Origin: BOG-908 sp963751795
GTDB lineage: Bacteria > Pseudomonadota > Alphaproteobacteria > Acetobacterales > Acetobacteraceae
Direction: 5' to 3'
NCBI GenBank assembly: GCA_963751795.1
Contig: CAVVVI010000002.1
Coordinates: 682,001 to 746,000, forward strand
DNA length: 64,000 nucleotides
In this document: positions 43,571-52,032 of the stretch, piece after piece
Numbering within the stretch: the stretch's first letter is position 1
Layout of the letters: each line of letters opens with the position of its first letter
The notes under the pieces: model-generated
What the model was told of the DNA's origin: nothing
The model's input: the letters and a program-made list of their open reading frames with translations, nothing else
Databases searched by the model: none
Made by a program: the position numbers and the translations under genes

Positions 43571-44842
43571 TCAGCCGAACGCGAAAGCGCCGGCCAAAGC
43601 GAGAAGAAGTGCCGGGGGCATCACCAGCACGCCTAATTTAAGAAATGCCCACGCGCTCACCCCCAGGCCTTCGCGCCGCAGCGCCGTCAGCCACAGGATC
43701 GTCGCCAGCGATCCGGTGACGGACAGGTTTGGCCCGAGATCGACGCCGATCAACACGGCGCTGCGCACGTGAACCGGCACATGCGCCATCTCGACCACGC
43801 GCCCGGCAACGAGGCCTGCGGGCAAATTGTTGACCAGGTTGCAACCGACGGCGAGCACGACGCCGGACGCCCAGGCCGCCAGGCTGGCGGAGCGTTGCAC
43901 CAGCCCCTGCAGAAGCACGGCCAGCATGCGCGTTACGCCGGTTTTCTCCAGTGCTTCCACCAGCACGAAAAGGCCCGCGACAAGCGGCAGCACACCCCAG
44001 GAGATTGCCTTGGCAACGTCGGACACGCCGCATCGCGAGCGGGTGAGAACGAGAACAGCCGTGCCCAGGCCGGCCAGGAAAGTCGGCAGGCCAAGCTGGA
44101 CGCCGTAGCCGGAGGAAATCAGCAGCACGACCGCCGTGGCAAGGATGCCGAACGCCGCCATCTTGCCGGCCGATGAGAGCGCGGCGATTGCAATGTCGTC
44201 TGCGATGGACTCTCGCAACTCGCGCCGCTGGCTCCAGCGCAGCGCACCGTAGGTGGCGAGGATGGACAGTGCCGAAGGCAGCGCATAGCGCGGCAGCCAT
44301 TGCAGCAGCGGCGGCATGTGGCTGCCGTAGATCACCAGATTGGCGGGATTGGAAATCGGCAGCACGAAACTCGCGGCATTGGCGATGAAGGCGCAGATGA
44401 ACAGATAGGGCAGGGGACTGTCCGCCTTTGCGGTGCGCGCCACGGCGGCTACGGCCGGGGTGAGCACAACGGCCGTCGCGTCGTTTGAAAGGAATACCGT
44501 CACGATCGTGCCGACGGCGAAGACGAGGCTGAACAGGCGCGTCGCCGAACCACGCGCCAGCGCGGCGGCGCGCGCGGCCAGCCAATCGAACAGGCCCTCC
44601 TGCCGCGCCAGTTCCGAGAGCAGCATCATGCCCGTCAGGAACAAATACACGTCGGTGCCCTTGGCCATGCCGGCGAGCGCGTCGGCCGGGCTGAGCAGGC
44701 CGAGTGCGACCAGCAAAGCCGCTCCGCCGACAGCCCAGATATATTCCGGCCAGGCGAAGGGGCGAATGATGACGCCCGCCGTGGCCAGCCCGGCGATGGC
44801 CCACACCGTCCAGCGCGAGGCGAGGAGCGTGCTGATCACCAT
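43571..44842 (-). CDS. arsB: ArsB/NhaD-type anion or arsenite permease
   Basis: This 423-residue ion transporter has about ten to twelve helices. LSNDATAVVLTPAVAAVA near residue 125 and FVLPISNPANLVIYG near 165 are signatures of the ArsB group; a second half-repeat holds NNLPAGLVAGR. ArsB expels arsenite, but no arsC, arsR or arsH is near, so the substrate could be another anion. The ATG at 44842 is preferred over one 24 bases upstream. It is the first gene of the three-transporter run. Confidence 0.8.
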   Translation of the reverse strand: MVISTLLASRWTVWAIAGLATAGVIIRPFAWPEYIWAVGGAALLVALGLLSPADALAGMAKGTDVYLFLTGMMLLSELARQEGLFDWLAARAAALARGSATRLFSLVFAVGTIVTVFLSNDATAVVLTPAVAAVARTAKADSPLPYLFICAFIANAASFVLPISNPANLVIYGSHMPPLLQWLPRYALPSALSILATYGALRWSQRRELRESIADDIAIAALSSAGKMAAFGILATAVVLLISSGYGVQLGLPTFLAGLGTAVLVLTRSRCGVSDVAKAISWGVLPLVAGLFVLVEALEKTGVTRMLAVLLQGLVQRSASLAAWASGVVLAVGCNLVNNLPAGLVAGRVVEMAHVPVHVRSAVLIGVDLGPNLSVTGSLATILWLTALRREGLGVSAWAFLKLGVLVMPPALLLALAGAFAFG

Positions 44843-44897
44843 GCCCTCACAGCACCAGCCGGCCACCGGTCCGGGCGCGCGCGCAAGCCTCGCCGCC

Positions 44898-45758
44898 TCA
44901 CAGGCAATGCTCCACCAGCAGCGACGGATACCAGAGGCTGCTCCGGCCGGTTGCCGGCCATCGCCAATCCGGATCGCGGTGCAGCCATAACGTCGCTGGG
45001 CAACCGAGCGCGCCGGCCAGATGTGCCACCATGGTATCCACCGTGATGATGTGGGCGGCGGCCGCGATCAGGGCGGCGGTCGCCAGCACGTCGGTGTCGC
45101 TGTCGCCCGGATTGAGGAAGCGGGCATCCTGCGCCTGGGCGGCCGCAGCGCCGCGTTGCAGGCTGAGGAAGCGCCGGCCGGGTGCCTCGGCCGCTGCCAG
45201 CATGCGGGCCAGCGGCACCGAGCGTGCGGGATCCCAGTCGCCGGCCTGCCAGCACAGCGCCCAGGCCCCGCCGGGGCTCGCCAGCCTCGCCGGCGGCACG
45301 TGCAGATACGGGACGAGCCGGCCTACCTCCCCGGGCTGCACACGCAGCACCTGGCCCAGATCCATGATTTCCATCGTGCAGGCCGCAGGTGGCAGCGGGC
45401 GCGCCGGATCGAAGGCGACCAGCCGGTCGATTGCCGGCCAGTCCGCGAAGAGCGGGCACAAAGCCGGCTGGCATTCCAGCGTCACCCGCGCCGCCCGGGC
45501 GCGCAGCGCCGGCAGGAAGCGGGCGAATTGCAGCGTGTCGCCCAGCCCGTGGTAACAGCGGACCAGCACGTCCCGCCCGTCCGGCGCGGTGCCGTCCCAC
45601 ACCCAGCGTTCGTGGTAGGGCAGGCCCGGATCGTCGCAGCCTGCAAGATCGCGCTCGGCCAATATTGCGTCGCCGATCCGCCAGGCCACCTGGAAGTCGC
45701 CGGCCTGCATCGCGCGCGTCCAGGCGGCCCCAGGCGAGGCGTCCGGATGGTCCCGCAT
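44898..45758 (-). CDS. GT9/TPR-glycosyltransferase C-terminal-like protein
   Basis: This 286-residue protein resembles the C-terminal glycosyltransferase part of TPR-GT9 (heptosyltransferase-like) fusions. It has CYHGLGDTLQFARFLP, which contains the conserved G-D substrate loop. TVDTMVAHLAGALGCPATLWL is followed by WRWPATGRSSLWYPSL, the nucleotide-sugar site and its usual ending. There are no repeats before residue 50, so the TPR part is missing. AGGAG precedes the ATG at 45758. It is divergent from nhaA, with 33 bases between the start codons. Confidence 0.75.
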   Translation of the reverse strand: MRDHPDASPGAAWTRAMQAGDFQVAWRIGDAILAERDLAGCDDPGLPYHERWVWDGTAPDGRDVLVRCYHGLGDTLQFARFLPALRARAARVTLECQPALCPLFADWPAIDRLVAFDPARPLPPAACTMEIMDLGQVLRVQPGEVGRLVPYLHVPPARLASPGGAWALCWQAGDWDPARSVPLARMLAAAEAPGRRFLSLQRGAAAAQAQDARFLNPGDSDTDVLATAALIAAAAHIITVDTMVAHLAGALGCPATLWLHRDPDWRWPATGRSSLWYPSLLVEHCL

Positions 45759-45791
45759 CGCGGCTCCTGTCATCCTGGGTCGTGCGCGGCC

Positions 45792-46982
45792 ATGCAGGAG
45801 AGCAACGTTGCATCCACGATCCCTGTTCCCCCGGCCTTGACCCGCTCGCGCCTCATCCGGCCGCTCTGGGCGTTCATGCACAGCGAGGCGACCAGCGGCT
45901 TCCTGCTGGTCGCCGCCTCGGTAGCCGCCCTGATCTGGTCCAACAGCTCGGCCGCGCCGGCCTATACGCGCCTGCTCGAGATCCGGATCGCCGCACGGGG
46001 CATCGGCCTGTCGGTGCACGCGGTCATCAATGACGGGCTGATGGCGCTGTTCTTCCTGCTCGCCGGGTTGGAGATCCGTCGGGAGATCGTGCATGGCAGC
46101 CTGCGCACGCTGCGGGGCCTGGCAGCACCCGGCATTGCGGCGCTGGGCGGCATGGCGGTGCCGGCGGCAATCTACATCGCGCTCAACCATGCCGACCCGG
46201 CCAGCCGGCACGGCTGGGCGGTGCCCGTCGCCACCGACATCGCGTTCTCGCTGGCCGTGCTGCGGCTGCTCGGGCGCGCCCGCGGCGGCTCGGTGCGCAT
46301 TTTTCTCACCGCGTTGGCCATCCTGGACGACCTGGGTGCGATCGTGGTGATCGCGGTGTTCTACGGCAGCGGCGTCGCATGGCCCATGCTGGCCGGGGCC
46401 GGGCTGCTGTGCGCTGCGCTGCTCGGCCTGCGCCGCGCCGGCGTGGCCAGGCTCGCGCCCTATCTGGCCGGCGGGGCCGTGCTGTGGCTGCTCATGTATA
46501 ACAGCGGCATCCATGCCACTCTGGCTGGCGTGGCGCTCGCCTTTCTGGTGCCCGAGCAGGTCGCGGGCCGGCTGGAACACCGGCTGGCCGGGGTGGTGGG
46601 CTACGTGATCCTGCCACTGTTCGGGCTGGCGAACGCCGGGCTGGCGTTCGGTGGGCTGCAGCCGAACATCCTGCTGTCATCCGGCCCGCTCGGCGTGCTG
46701 CTCGGCCTGGCTATGGGCAAACAAATTGGCGTGTTCGGCGCTACCCTGCTGGGGCGGCAGCTCGGCCTGCTGCATTTGCCGGCGCAGATGGGCGTGCGGC
46801 AGCTCTACGGTGCCGCGCTGCTCTGCGGGATCGGCTTCACCATGAGCCTGTTCATCGGCGACCTCGCCTTCCGCGGCACCGCCCTGCATGACGGCATCAA
46901 GCTGGCGGTGTTCTGCGGCTCGCTGCTGTCGGCCTGCATGGGCGTGATCGTGCTGGCCACCGCGCCACGGCGGCCAGGCTAG
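45792..46982 (+). CDS. nhaA: Na+/H+ antiporter NhaA
   Basis: This 396-residue antiporter exchanges sodium for protons and controls internal pH. The two adjacent aspartates of the ion site are in ILDDLGAIVV (Asp179 and Asp180). VATDIAFSLAVL holds the upstream conserved Asp149, and LMALFFLLAGLEIRRE and GIGFTMSLFIGDLAF are family signatures. The ATG at 45792 gives normal length; the frame is open far upstream but without similarity. A strong hairpin follows the stop. Confidence 0.96.
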   Translation: MQESNVASTIPVPPALTRSRLIRPLWAFMHSEATSGFLLVAASVAALIWSNSSAAPAYTRLLEIRIAARGIGLSVHAVINDGLMALFFLLAGLEIRREIVHGSLRTLRGLAAPGIAALGGMAVPAAIYIALNHADPASRHGWAVPVATDIAFSLAVLRLLGRARGGSVRIFLTALAILDDLGAIVVIAVFYGSGVAWPMLAGAGLLCAALLGLRRAGVARLAPYLAGGAVLWLLMYNSGIHATLAGVALAFLVPEQVAGRLEHRLAGVVGYVILPLFGLANAGLAFGGLQPNILLSSGPLGVLLGLAMGKQIGVFGATLLGRQLGLLHLPAQMGVRQLYGAALLCGIGFTMSLFIGDLAFRGTALHDGIKLAVFCGSLLSACMGVIVLATAPRRPG

Positions 46983-46987
46983 CGCGT

Positions 46988-47015
46988 TGCACCCGGGCCA
47001 CCCGGCCCGGGTGCA
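46988..47015. terminator. Strong hairpin, bidirectional terminator
   Basis: TGCACCCGGGCC and GGCCCGGGTGCA make a perfect twelve-pair stem around the loop ACCC. It lies between the nhaA stop and the convergent hydrophilic-protein gene. It lacks a T-tract on both sides, as is common in very GC-rich genomes. Confidence 0.75.
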
Positions 47016-47021
47016 TCTCAC

Positions 47022-47342
47022 TCAGCCGTGCTTGGTCGTGTGGTGATGGATTTCGCCATCCTTGCCGGTGTATTCACGCGACTTCAGGTCGTTGCCGCCT
47101 TCCGAGCTGCCCTTGCTGCCGGAGCCGGACTGCGAGTTGTGCGTGCTCTCGCCTTTGTGCGACCCGCTGCTGCTCGCCTGCGAGCCGCCATGCGAGGCCT
47201 CCGACGTGTGGCCCTTGCCGCGCTCCGCGCTCGCCTCGGTCGTGCCCTTGGTCTTGCCGGCTTCGCGGTTCTCTTTCAGCCGGCCGTCATGCTCGGGATC
47301 CTTCACGGCGCCCTGCGTGTGCGTATTGCCTTGCGTTGCCAT
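47022..47342 (-). CDS. Hydrophilic low-complexity stress-type protein
   Basis: This 106-residue, wholly hydrophilic protein is rich in Gly, Ser, Lys, His, Thr and Glu. It has repeats of the G-(T/S)-x-x-(E/A)-S kind and a HHHTTKHG ending. The first part (DPEHDGRLKENREAGKTKG) resembles KGG-type and other small stress proteins but is not an exact match. Such proteins are often disordered and help in drying or osmotic stress. A possible EcfG promoter lies about 40 bases upstream. Confidence 0.65.
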   Translation of the reverse strand: MATQGNTHTQGAVKDPEHDGRLKENREAGKTKGTTEASAERGKGHTSEASHGGSQASSSGSHKGESTHNSQSGSGSKGSSEGGNDLKSREYTGKDGEIHHHTTKHG

Positions 47343-47378
47343 AAGCGTGCCCTTTGCTGATGTTGACGATGCAGCAGA

Positions 47379-47403
47379 AACGGCGGCGATTGAGAAAAGT
47401 GCC
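47379..47403 (-). promoter_or_regulatory. Possible EcfG-type promoter before the hydrophilic protein gene
   Basis: On the minus strand GGCAC (47403-47399) and CGTT (47382-47379) are separated by 16 bases. The -10 and spacing match the general stress consensus, and the -35 has one mismatch. Transcription would begin about 30 bases before the start codon. Confidence 0.38.
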
Positions 47404-47464
47404 CGTGTGGGGCTGACGTTTTATCGTGAACGCCGCGCACCCTTGCCCAATTCGGGCGCAGGTT

Positions 47465-48262
47465 TCAGCGTCGCCGCAGCACGTAGGCCGCACCATCCCA
47501 CAACGTGAATGGCCGCGCATTGCAGAGTTCGACCGTCAGGCCACAGCCGGCCAGCAAGCAGGCCGCATCCGCGCCGTAGCTGAGATTGAGGATGACCAGC
47601 GCACCGCCCCGGCACAGCAGGCGCGCGGCGGCGTCCAGATGCGCCGCGGCCAGCCCCGCCTGGATGAGGTAGGGGAAGCTGTCCACCGCCAGCACGAGCC
47701 CAAAACTCTCCGGCTCCAGATGATCCGGCGCGCTGCCGTCGGTGATCGCAAAGGCGAGACGCGAATCGGCGCCATGCCGCCGCTGCGCCTCGGCCACCAT
47801 GCCGGGCGAAACGTCGAGCCCCAGCACGCTGCCCACATGCGGCGCCAGGCCGGCGGCGATGCGGCCAATGCCGCAGCCGACATCCAGCACGCGTGTGCCG
47901 GCACGGGCCAGGCCGGCCGCCACCAGCCAATCGACGATCTCGGCCGTGGCGCGGGCTGCCAGCCCAGGGTCGTTCAGCGTGTAGGCCGCCACGCTGGCTT
48001 CGGGCGCTGCGGCCACCGCGCGGTCGAACATGCGCGCGATGGCGGCGGCATCCTGTTTGCCGGCATGGTCGATGCGCGCAGCTTCCAGCATGGCGGCCAC
48101 GGCACCCAGATCGGCGTGGTGGCGCGCCGCCAGGGCCGCCAGGGCGGAGCCGGCGGGCAGGCACGCCGCCAGCGCCGCCGGCGAGGCGCCGTCCAGCAGC
48201 AGGCGGCTTAGCGCCACCTCGGGCGAGATCAGGCCGGCGGCGCAGGCTTCGATGGCGTTCAT
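47465..48262 (-). CDS. SAM-dependent methyltransferase, last gene of the glycan-type operon
   Basis: This 265-residue protein has an N-terminal helical part (residues 1-105) and a class I methyltransferase domain. VLDVGCGIGRIAAGLAP is motif I, near residue 130, with GLDVSPGMVAEAQRRHG after it and LVLAVDSFPYLIQAG at motif IV. The substrate is unknown; in this context it could methylate a sugar or acyl chain. The ATG at 48262 overlaps the previous gene by four bases (ATGA). Confidence 0.82.
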   Translation of the reverse strand: MNAIEACAAGLISPEVALSRLLLDGASPAALAACLPAGSALAALAARHHADLGAVAAMLEAARIDHAGKQDAAAIARMFDRAVAAAPEASVAAYTLNDPGLAARATAEIVDWLVAAGLARAGTRVLDVGCGIGRIAAGLAPHVGSVLGLDVSPGMVAEAQRRHGADSRLAFAITDGSAPDHLEPESFGLVLAVDSFPYLIQAGLAAAHLDAAARLLCRGGALVILNLSYGADAACLLAGCGLTVELCNARPFTLWDGAAYVLRRR

Positions 48263-49257
48263 GCCGGCAGCAGAGCGAGATCGGCGTTGAACCGGTCCAC
48301 CGCGCCCCAGGCATATTTGTAGGCCTCGCCGCCACGCAGGAAATGCAGCTCCCGCCGGCCCTCGTGCATGGCGTGCCGCGCCAGCGCGTCCAGCAGCAAC
48401 GAGCCGGGGCTCAGCGCCGCGAAACCGGCATCGAAGCCGCCGAGATAGAGCAGCAGGCGGTCCGGCCCTGCCAGCAGCGCCAGGCAGGCAGCGGCCGGCG
48501 TGCCGCCCACATGCAGCGCGGCCAGCCGCAGCGCACCGGCGGCGAGCAGCGGGCCGGTCGCCGCGTGCAGGCAGGCGCCCACGCGCGGGTCGGCCAGCAC
48601 GCCGCCCGGCTCCCCCTGGGCCGTCCAGCGCGCGGCGTGCAGGCGGCAGACCGTCTCCAGCATGGGGCGCCAATCGTCGGCGCCGGCCAGGTGCAGCGTC
48701 GTGCCGCCGGCGCGCTCCGCCCGGTTGCGGTTCATCCGCAGCTTGCGGTGGGCGGCCGCCGGGATTGCCTCGCGCAGGCGGGCGCCGTGCAGCACCAGCA
48801 CCGGGCAGGGCGTGCCCTGGCGCCATTGCGCCTGCCAGCCGGGCGGTGCCGCCGCCCGCAGCAGTGGCGAGCCCGGTGGCACATCCGGCCAATCCGCCCG
48901 CGCAATCGGACCGGCTTCCTGCAAGGCGGCGGCGAGCAGGCGGCTGGCGGCGTCGGGTGGCGCCTCGGGGGCCAGCAGCACGTCCAGCGTGTCGCTGATG
49001 CCGATGCCAATCGGCAGCAGCTTGCCGCCGCCCTCGTCCAGCACATAGGCGGGCAGCAGGCCGGCCAGCGTGTCGCCGTTCCACAGGCAGGCCAGCACCG
49101 GGCGCTCGGTGCCGAACTGGGCCCACCAGGCGAGCTGCCAGGCCGGCGACTGGAACGGCGTGGCGGCGGGCGAGCGCTGCCACAGCGCGGCCCAGGCCGG
49201 CGTCAGTGCGGCCATGCCGGGGGTATCGGTGACCGTGGTGATGGTGCACGCCGTCAT
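48259..49257 (-). CDS. CelD/FemAB-like N-acyltransferase (GNAT fold)
   Basis: This 332-residue protein resembles the CelD/BcsL group (PF13480). It has PFQSPAWQLAWWAQFG near the start, the basic helix HRKLRMNRNRAERAGG near the middle, and AACLALLAGPDRLLLYLGGFD, then SPGSLLLDALARHA, at the acetyl-CoA-like site. Known relatives attach amino acids or acyl groups to cell-wall or polysaccharide precursors. It is cytoplasmic. It overlaps both neighbours by four bases. Confidence 0.82.
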   Translation of the reverse strand: MTACTITTVTDTPGMAALTPAWAALWQRSPAATPFQSPAWQLAWWAQFGTERPVLACLWNGDTLAGLLPAYVLDEGGGKLLPIGIGISDTLDVLLAPEAPPDAASRLLAAALQEAGPIARADWPDVPPGSPLLRAAAPPGWQAQWRQGTPCPVLVLHGARLREAIPAAAHRKLRMNRNRAERAGGTTLHLAGADDWRPMLETVCRLHAARWTAQGEPGGVLADPRVGACLHAATGPLLAAGALRLAALHVGGTPAAACLALLAGPDRLLLYLGGFDAGFAALSPGSLLLDALARHAMHEGRRELHFLRGGEAYKYAWGAVDRFNADLALLPA

Positions 49258-50327
49258 GCGGCACAGGCGGTTGCGGCGGCGAGCCTTTGATACAGCGCGA
49301 TATAGGCCGCCGCCATGGTGCGTGCGTCGAAGCGGGTGCGGGCCGCCTCCCGGCATGCCTCGCGGTCGATCGTGCCGACTTTCGCCATCGCTGCGGCCAT
49401 GGCCGCCGGGTCGCGCACCAGGAAGCCGGTGCGACCGTCTTCGACGATCTCCGGCAGCGCGCCGGAAGGGTAGGCGATCACCGGCGTGCCGCAGGCCAGC
49501 GCTTCCATCGCCACCAGCGAGCTGGTTTCCGGCGCGGTGCTGGGCACCAGCAGGCACTGCGCCGCGGCCAGCAGCCGGCGCTTGCGGCCGAAGCCGAGCG
49601 GGCCGAGAAACCGCCGCGCGCCGTCCAGCAGGGGCGCCACCTGGTGCTCGAAATAATGCTGGTGGTCGGGATAGGGGAACACCGCGCCGCCCAGCAGCAG
49701 CGGCGTGCCGGCCAGATGCGCGGCCTGCAGTGCGGCGTGCTGGCCCTTCTCCGCGCACACGCGCCCCAGCATCAGCGCGAAGCCGCGGCGGCCGATGCGC
49801 GTGGCCGCCAGGCGCGACACCGGCACGCCGTTGGCTACCGGAGGCAGCCAGTGCGGCGGCGGCGGGGCACCCGGCGGGGCGAGCGCCAGCAGCGCTGCGT
49901 GCTGGCTGGCCGATACGCAGTTCAGGTGCAGCCCCGGCCGCGCCGGCAGGGTGCCATACCAGGCGGGCGGCAGATGCAGTGTGGCCAGCACCGGCGGCGT
50001 GGCGGTCGGCAGGGTGCGGGCGAAATCCAGCCCGTGCATGTGCACCAGATCCACCGGCGTGGTCGCCAGAACGCGCGCCACCGCCGCCAGCGTGGCCGCC
50101 TCGGCGCGGGTGCGCGCAGCCTCGTCGGCGGCCTGGCCGGGCTTGGCGCCGGTGCACACCAGGGTGCCGGCCGCCGTGCCGCCGCAGGCCACCACCAGCG
50201 AAAGGTGGCCGGCCTCGGTCAGTGCGGCATCGAGCGTGCTGAGCACCTGTTCGGCGCCGCCTACGGCATCCGGCCCCACCGGCGCCAACGCGTAGGCGAC
50301 GCTCAGCACGGTGAGCCGGCGCGTCAT
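49254..50327 (-). CDS. Glycosyltransferase family 4-like protein
   Basis: This 357-residue GT-B glycosyltransferase starts with RLTVLSVAYALAPVG and the acceptor-side loop DAVGGAEQVL. It later has LMLGRVCAEKGQH and the donor-site motif PETSSLVAMEALACGTPVIA, with two glutamates seven residues apart. It should transfer a sugar from an NDP-sugar with retention of configuration. The ATG at 50327 overlaps the PIG-L gene by four bases, and the end overlaps the CelD-like gene. Confidence 0.9.
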   Translation of the reverse strand: MTRRLTVLSVAYALAPVGPDAVGGAEQVLSTLDAALTEAGHLSLVVACGGTAAGTLVCTGAKPGQAADEAARTRAEAATLAAVARVLATTPVDLVHMHGLDFARTLPTATPPVLATLHLPPAWYGTLPARPGLHLNCVSASQHAALLALAPPGAPPPPHWLPPVANGVPVSRLAATRIGRRGFALMLGRVCAEKGQHAALQAAHLAGTPLLLGGAVFPYPDHQHYFEHQVAPLLDGARRFLGPLGFGRKRRLLAAAQCLLVPSTAPETSSLVAMEALACGTPVIAYPSGALPEIVEDGRTGFLVRDPAAMAAAMAKVGTIDREACREAARTRFDARTMAAAYIALYQRLAAATACAA

Positions 50328-51085
50328 CCCACCGGGGCCTGCGCCAGGCTGCGCCAGCGCGCGCCGGTCATGCCCCAATCGTGGCGTTCGTAATGCAGCA
50401 CGCCGGGATGGGGCGGCGCGCTGAAATCGTAGGCGGGCGCCGCCCGGAAAGCCTCGCGCGCGGTGCCGAACGGGGCCAGCGTCGCCTGCTGGGTGGCGAA
50501 GCACGCCATCATGGCGCGCTTGGCCTCCTGCTCGCGCGCGTCGAGCATGATCTCCACGGCAGAATCGCCGCCGGGCAGGAACGCGCCAGTCAGCAGCCCG
50601 GCGGCGGGATCGGCATGGTAGCCGGCCATCTCCACCCGATCCAACGCCGCGCCGCGCGCCGCGCGCTGCACGGCCCACGCCGTCGCGTCGTGGTCCGGAT
50701 GGCCGCCCTCGTAGGGGTGGGTGATCGCCACGCGGGTGCCGTGCGTGGCGAAGGCGGCAGCCAGGCGGGCGGCCAATTCCGCCATCGCCGCCGAGGCGCC
50801 CTGGTCCGGCAGGTCGAGCGCCACCAGACGCAGCCGCGCCCCGCCGGCCTGCAGGGCGGCGGCCAGTTCGGCGCGGCGCGCGGCGGCGTAGGCGGCGGCG
50901 GTGCCGAAGCCGGCCAAGTGCGCGTCCGCCAGGTTGCGCGGAGCGCCGTCGGTCACGTGGATCAGCAGCAGATCGTCGAACAGATGCAGGCTGCCGCCCG
51001 CGCCGATCGTCTCGTCGTCAGGATGGGCGGCCACCAGCGCCACCGGCAGGGCGATCCGGCGCCGCTGCGCCAGGCCGTCCAGCAC
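50324..51085 (-). CDS. PIG-L/LmbE-family deacetylase
   Basis: This 253-residue zinc hydrolase removes N-acetyl from sugars such as GlcNAc-linked intermediates. It has the motif AAHPDDETIGAGG (His21, Asp23 and Asp24 if it starts at 51085). The second metal/catalytic site is THPYEGGHPDHDATAWAV. No ATG fits the start; GTG at 51085 is the best choice, 14 bases after the glycosidase stop, with only a weak ribosome site. Translation may depend on coupling to the upstream gene. Confidence 0.88.
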   Translation of the reverse strand: MLDGLAQRRRIALPVALVAAHPDDETIGAGGSLHLFDDLLLIHVTDGAPRNLADAHLAGFGTAAAYAAARRAELAAALQAGGARLRLVALDLPDQGASAAMAELAARLAAAFATHGTRVAITHPYEGGHPDHDATAWAVQRAARGAALDRVEMAGYHADPAAGLLTGAFLPGGDSAVEIMLDAREQEAKRAMMACFATQQATLAPFGTAREAFRAAPAYDFSAPPHPGVLHYERHDWGMTGARWRSLAQAPVG

Positions 51086-51099
51086 GGTTTGCGCGGGGG

Positions 51100-52032
51100 T
51101 CAGCCGGCGTGCTCCGCCATCGCCAGGGCGGGGGCCTGCGCACGGCCGGGCGCGTAGCGGCGGATCATGGCGGCGCAGAAATCGGCGAATTCGGCCGGGT
51201 CCTTTGGCGTTGCGGTGTGGTGCGGCCAGGTGCCGCGATCCTCCGGCGTGAAGCAGAAGGTGACGGTGACCCGGAAGGCTTCCAGCGCGCGCATCTGCCG
51301 GTCGAACCAGGCCAGCGCATCGGGCCGGTAGAAATCCGCCCAGCTCAGGCCGGTGCGCAGATAGGTCACGCCCATGTCGCGCATGATGCGCACCGCATCG
51401 TCCAGCCGGTGGTCCTGGTAGTGGAACCACTGGCACAGGCCGATTTCCGGCGTGTAGTCGGTGAACTGCTTGGCCGCGATCTTCGGGCGGCCGTGCTCGT
51501 CGAGCAGGCCCATGTGGAAGTGGCGGTAATAGCTCGATCCCTCCGCCTCGCGGTGGCGCGTGGTGGCGGGCCAGGCGGCCGGCAGATCGTACAGGCTATA
51601 CCAGTGGATGCGCGGGGCGCGGCCGATCAGCAGCTCGGCGGTGCGCTTCAGCCCCCAGGCCTGCACCTCCTCGGCGCCGAAGGTGGAAATGCCCACTTCA
51701 CTGACCCAGACAGGCTTGTCGGTGCAGGCCTGGATGCTGGCGAGCTTGTCGGGCCATTCGGCCAGCATCCAGTTGTTCCAGTCGAGCGGAAATCCGTGCA
51801 CGGCCACGGCGTCCAGCGCGCCCATCACGCCTTGCGCCTCGAGCACGCGCAGGAAATCCGGGTCGATCGGCGACATGCCGCCCAGCACGCGCGGCAGGCC
51901 CGGCGCCTCGGCGGCGATGGCCGCGCCGGCCAGCTTGGTCATGGTCGCGAAAGCCTGCCAGCCGGGATCGTTCTCGATATCCCAATGGCTCTTGTTGTTG
52001 GGCTCGTTCCAGATCATTGCCGCCTCGATCAT
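51100..52032 (-). CDS. TIM-barrel glycoside-hydrolase-like protein with apparently permuted order
   Basis: This 310-residue protein has glycosidase hallmarks in an unusual order. Residues 6-13 (MIWNEPNN) carry the acid/base Glu10, normally on barrel strand 4. WVSEVGIS carries the nucleophile-like Glu112, normally strand 7, and HMGLLDEHGRPK closes strand 8. Residues 197-296 then contain what ordinarily opens such barrels: VRIMRDMGVTYLRTGLSWAD, VTVTFCFTPED and FADFCAAMIRRYAPG. In GH39-like enzymes that last piece would run straight into WNEPN. The ATG at 52032 overlaps the methyltransferase stop (ATGA), so no N-terminal half is missing upstream. No signal peptide is present. Confidence 0.8.
   Translation of the reverse strand: MIEAAMIWNEPNNKSHWDIENDPGWQAFATMTKLAGAAIAAEAPGLPRVLGGMSPIDPDFLRVLEAQGVMGALDAVAVHGFPLDWNNWMLAEWPDKLASIQACTDKPVWVSEVGISTFGAEEVQAWGLKRTAELLIGRAPRIHWYSLYDLPAAWPATTRHREAEGSSYYRHFHMGLLDEHGRPKIAAKQFTDYTPEIGLCQWFHYQDHRLDDAVRIMRDMGVTYLRTGLSWADFYRPDALAWFDRQMRALEAFRVTVTFCFTPEDRGTWPHHTATPKDPAEFADFCAAMIRRYAPGRAQAPALAMAEHAG

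Noticed and set aside
45021..45791. Upstream extension of the nhaA frame
   Set aside because: It is antisense to the GT9-like gene; NhaA length and motifs fit the start at 45792.
30000..46000. Integrated mobile element
   Set aside because: No integrase, transposase, terminal repeats or tRNA target seen, so only a composition-based suspicion remains.
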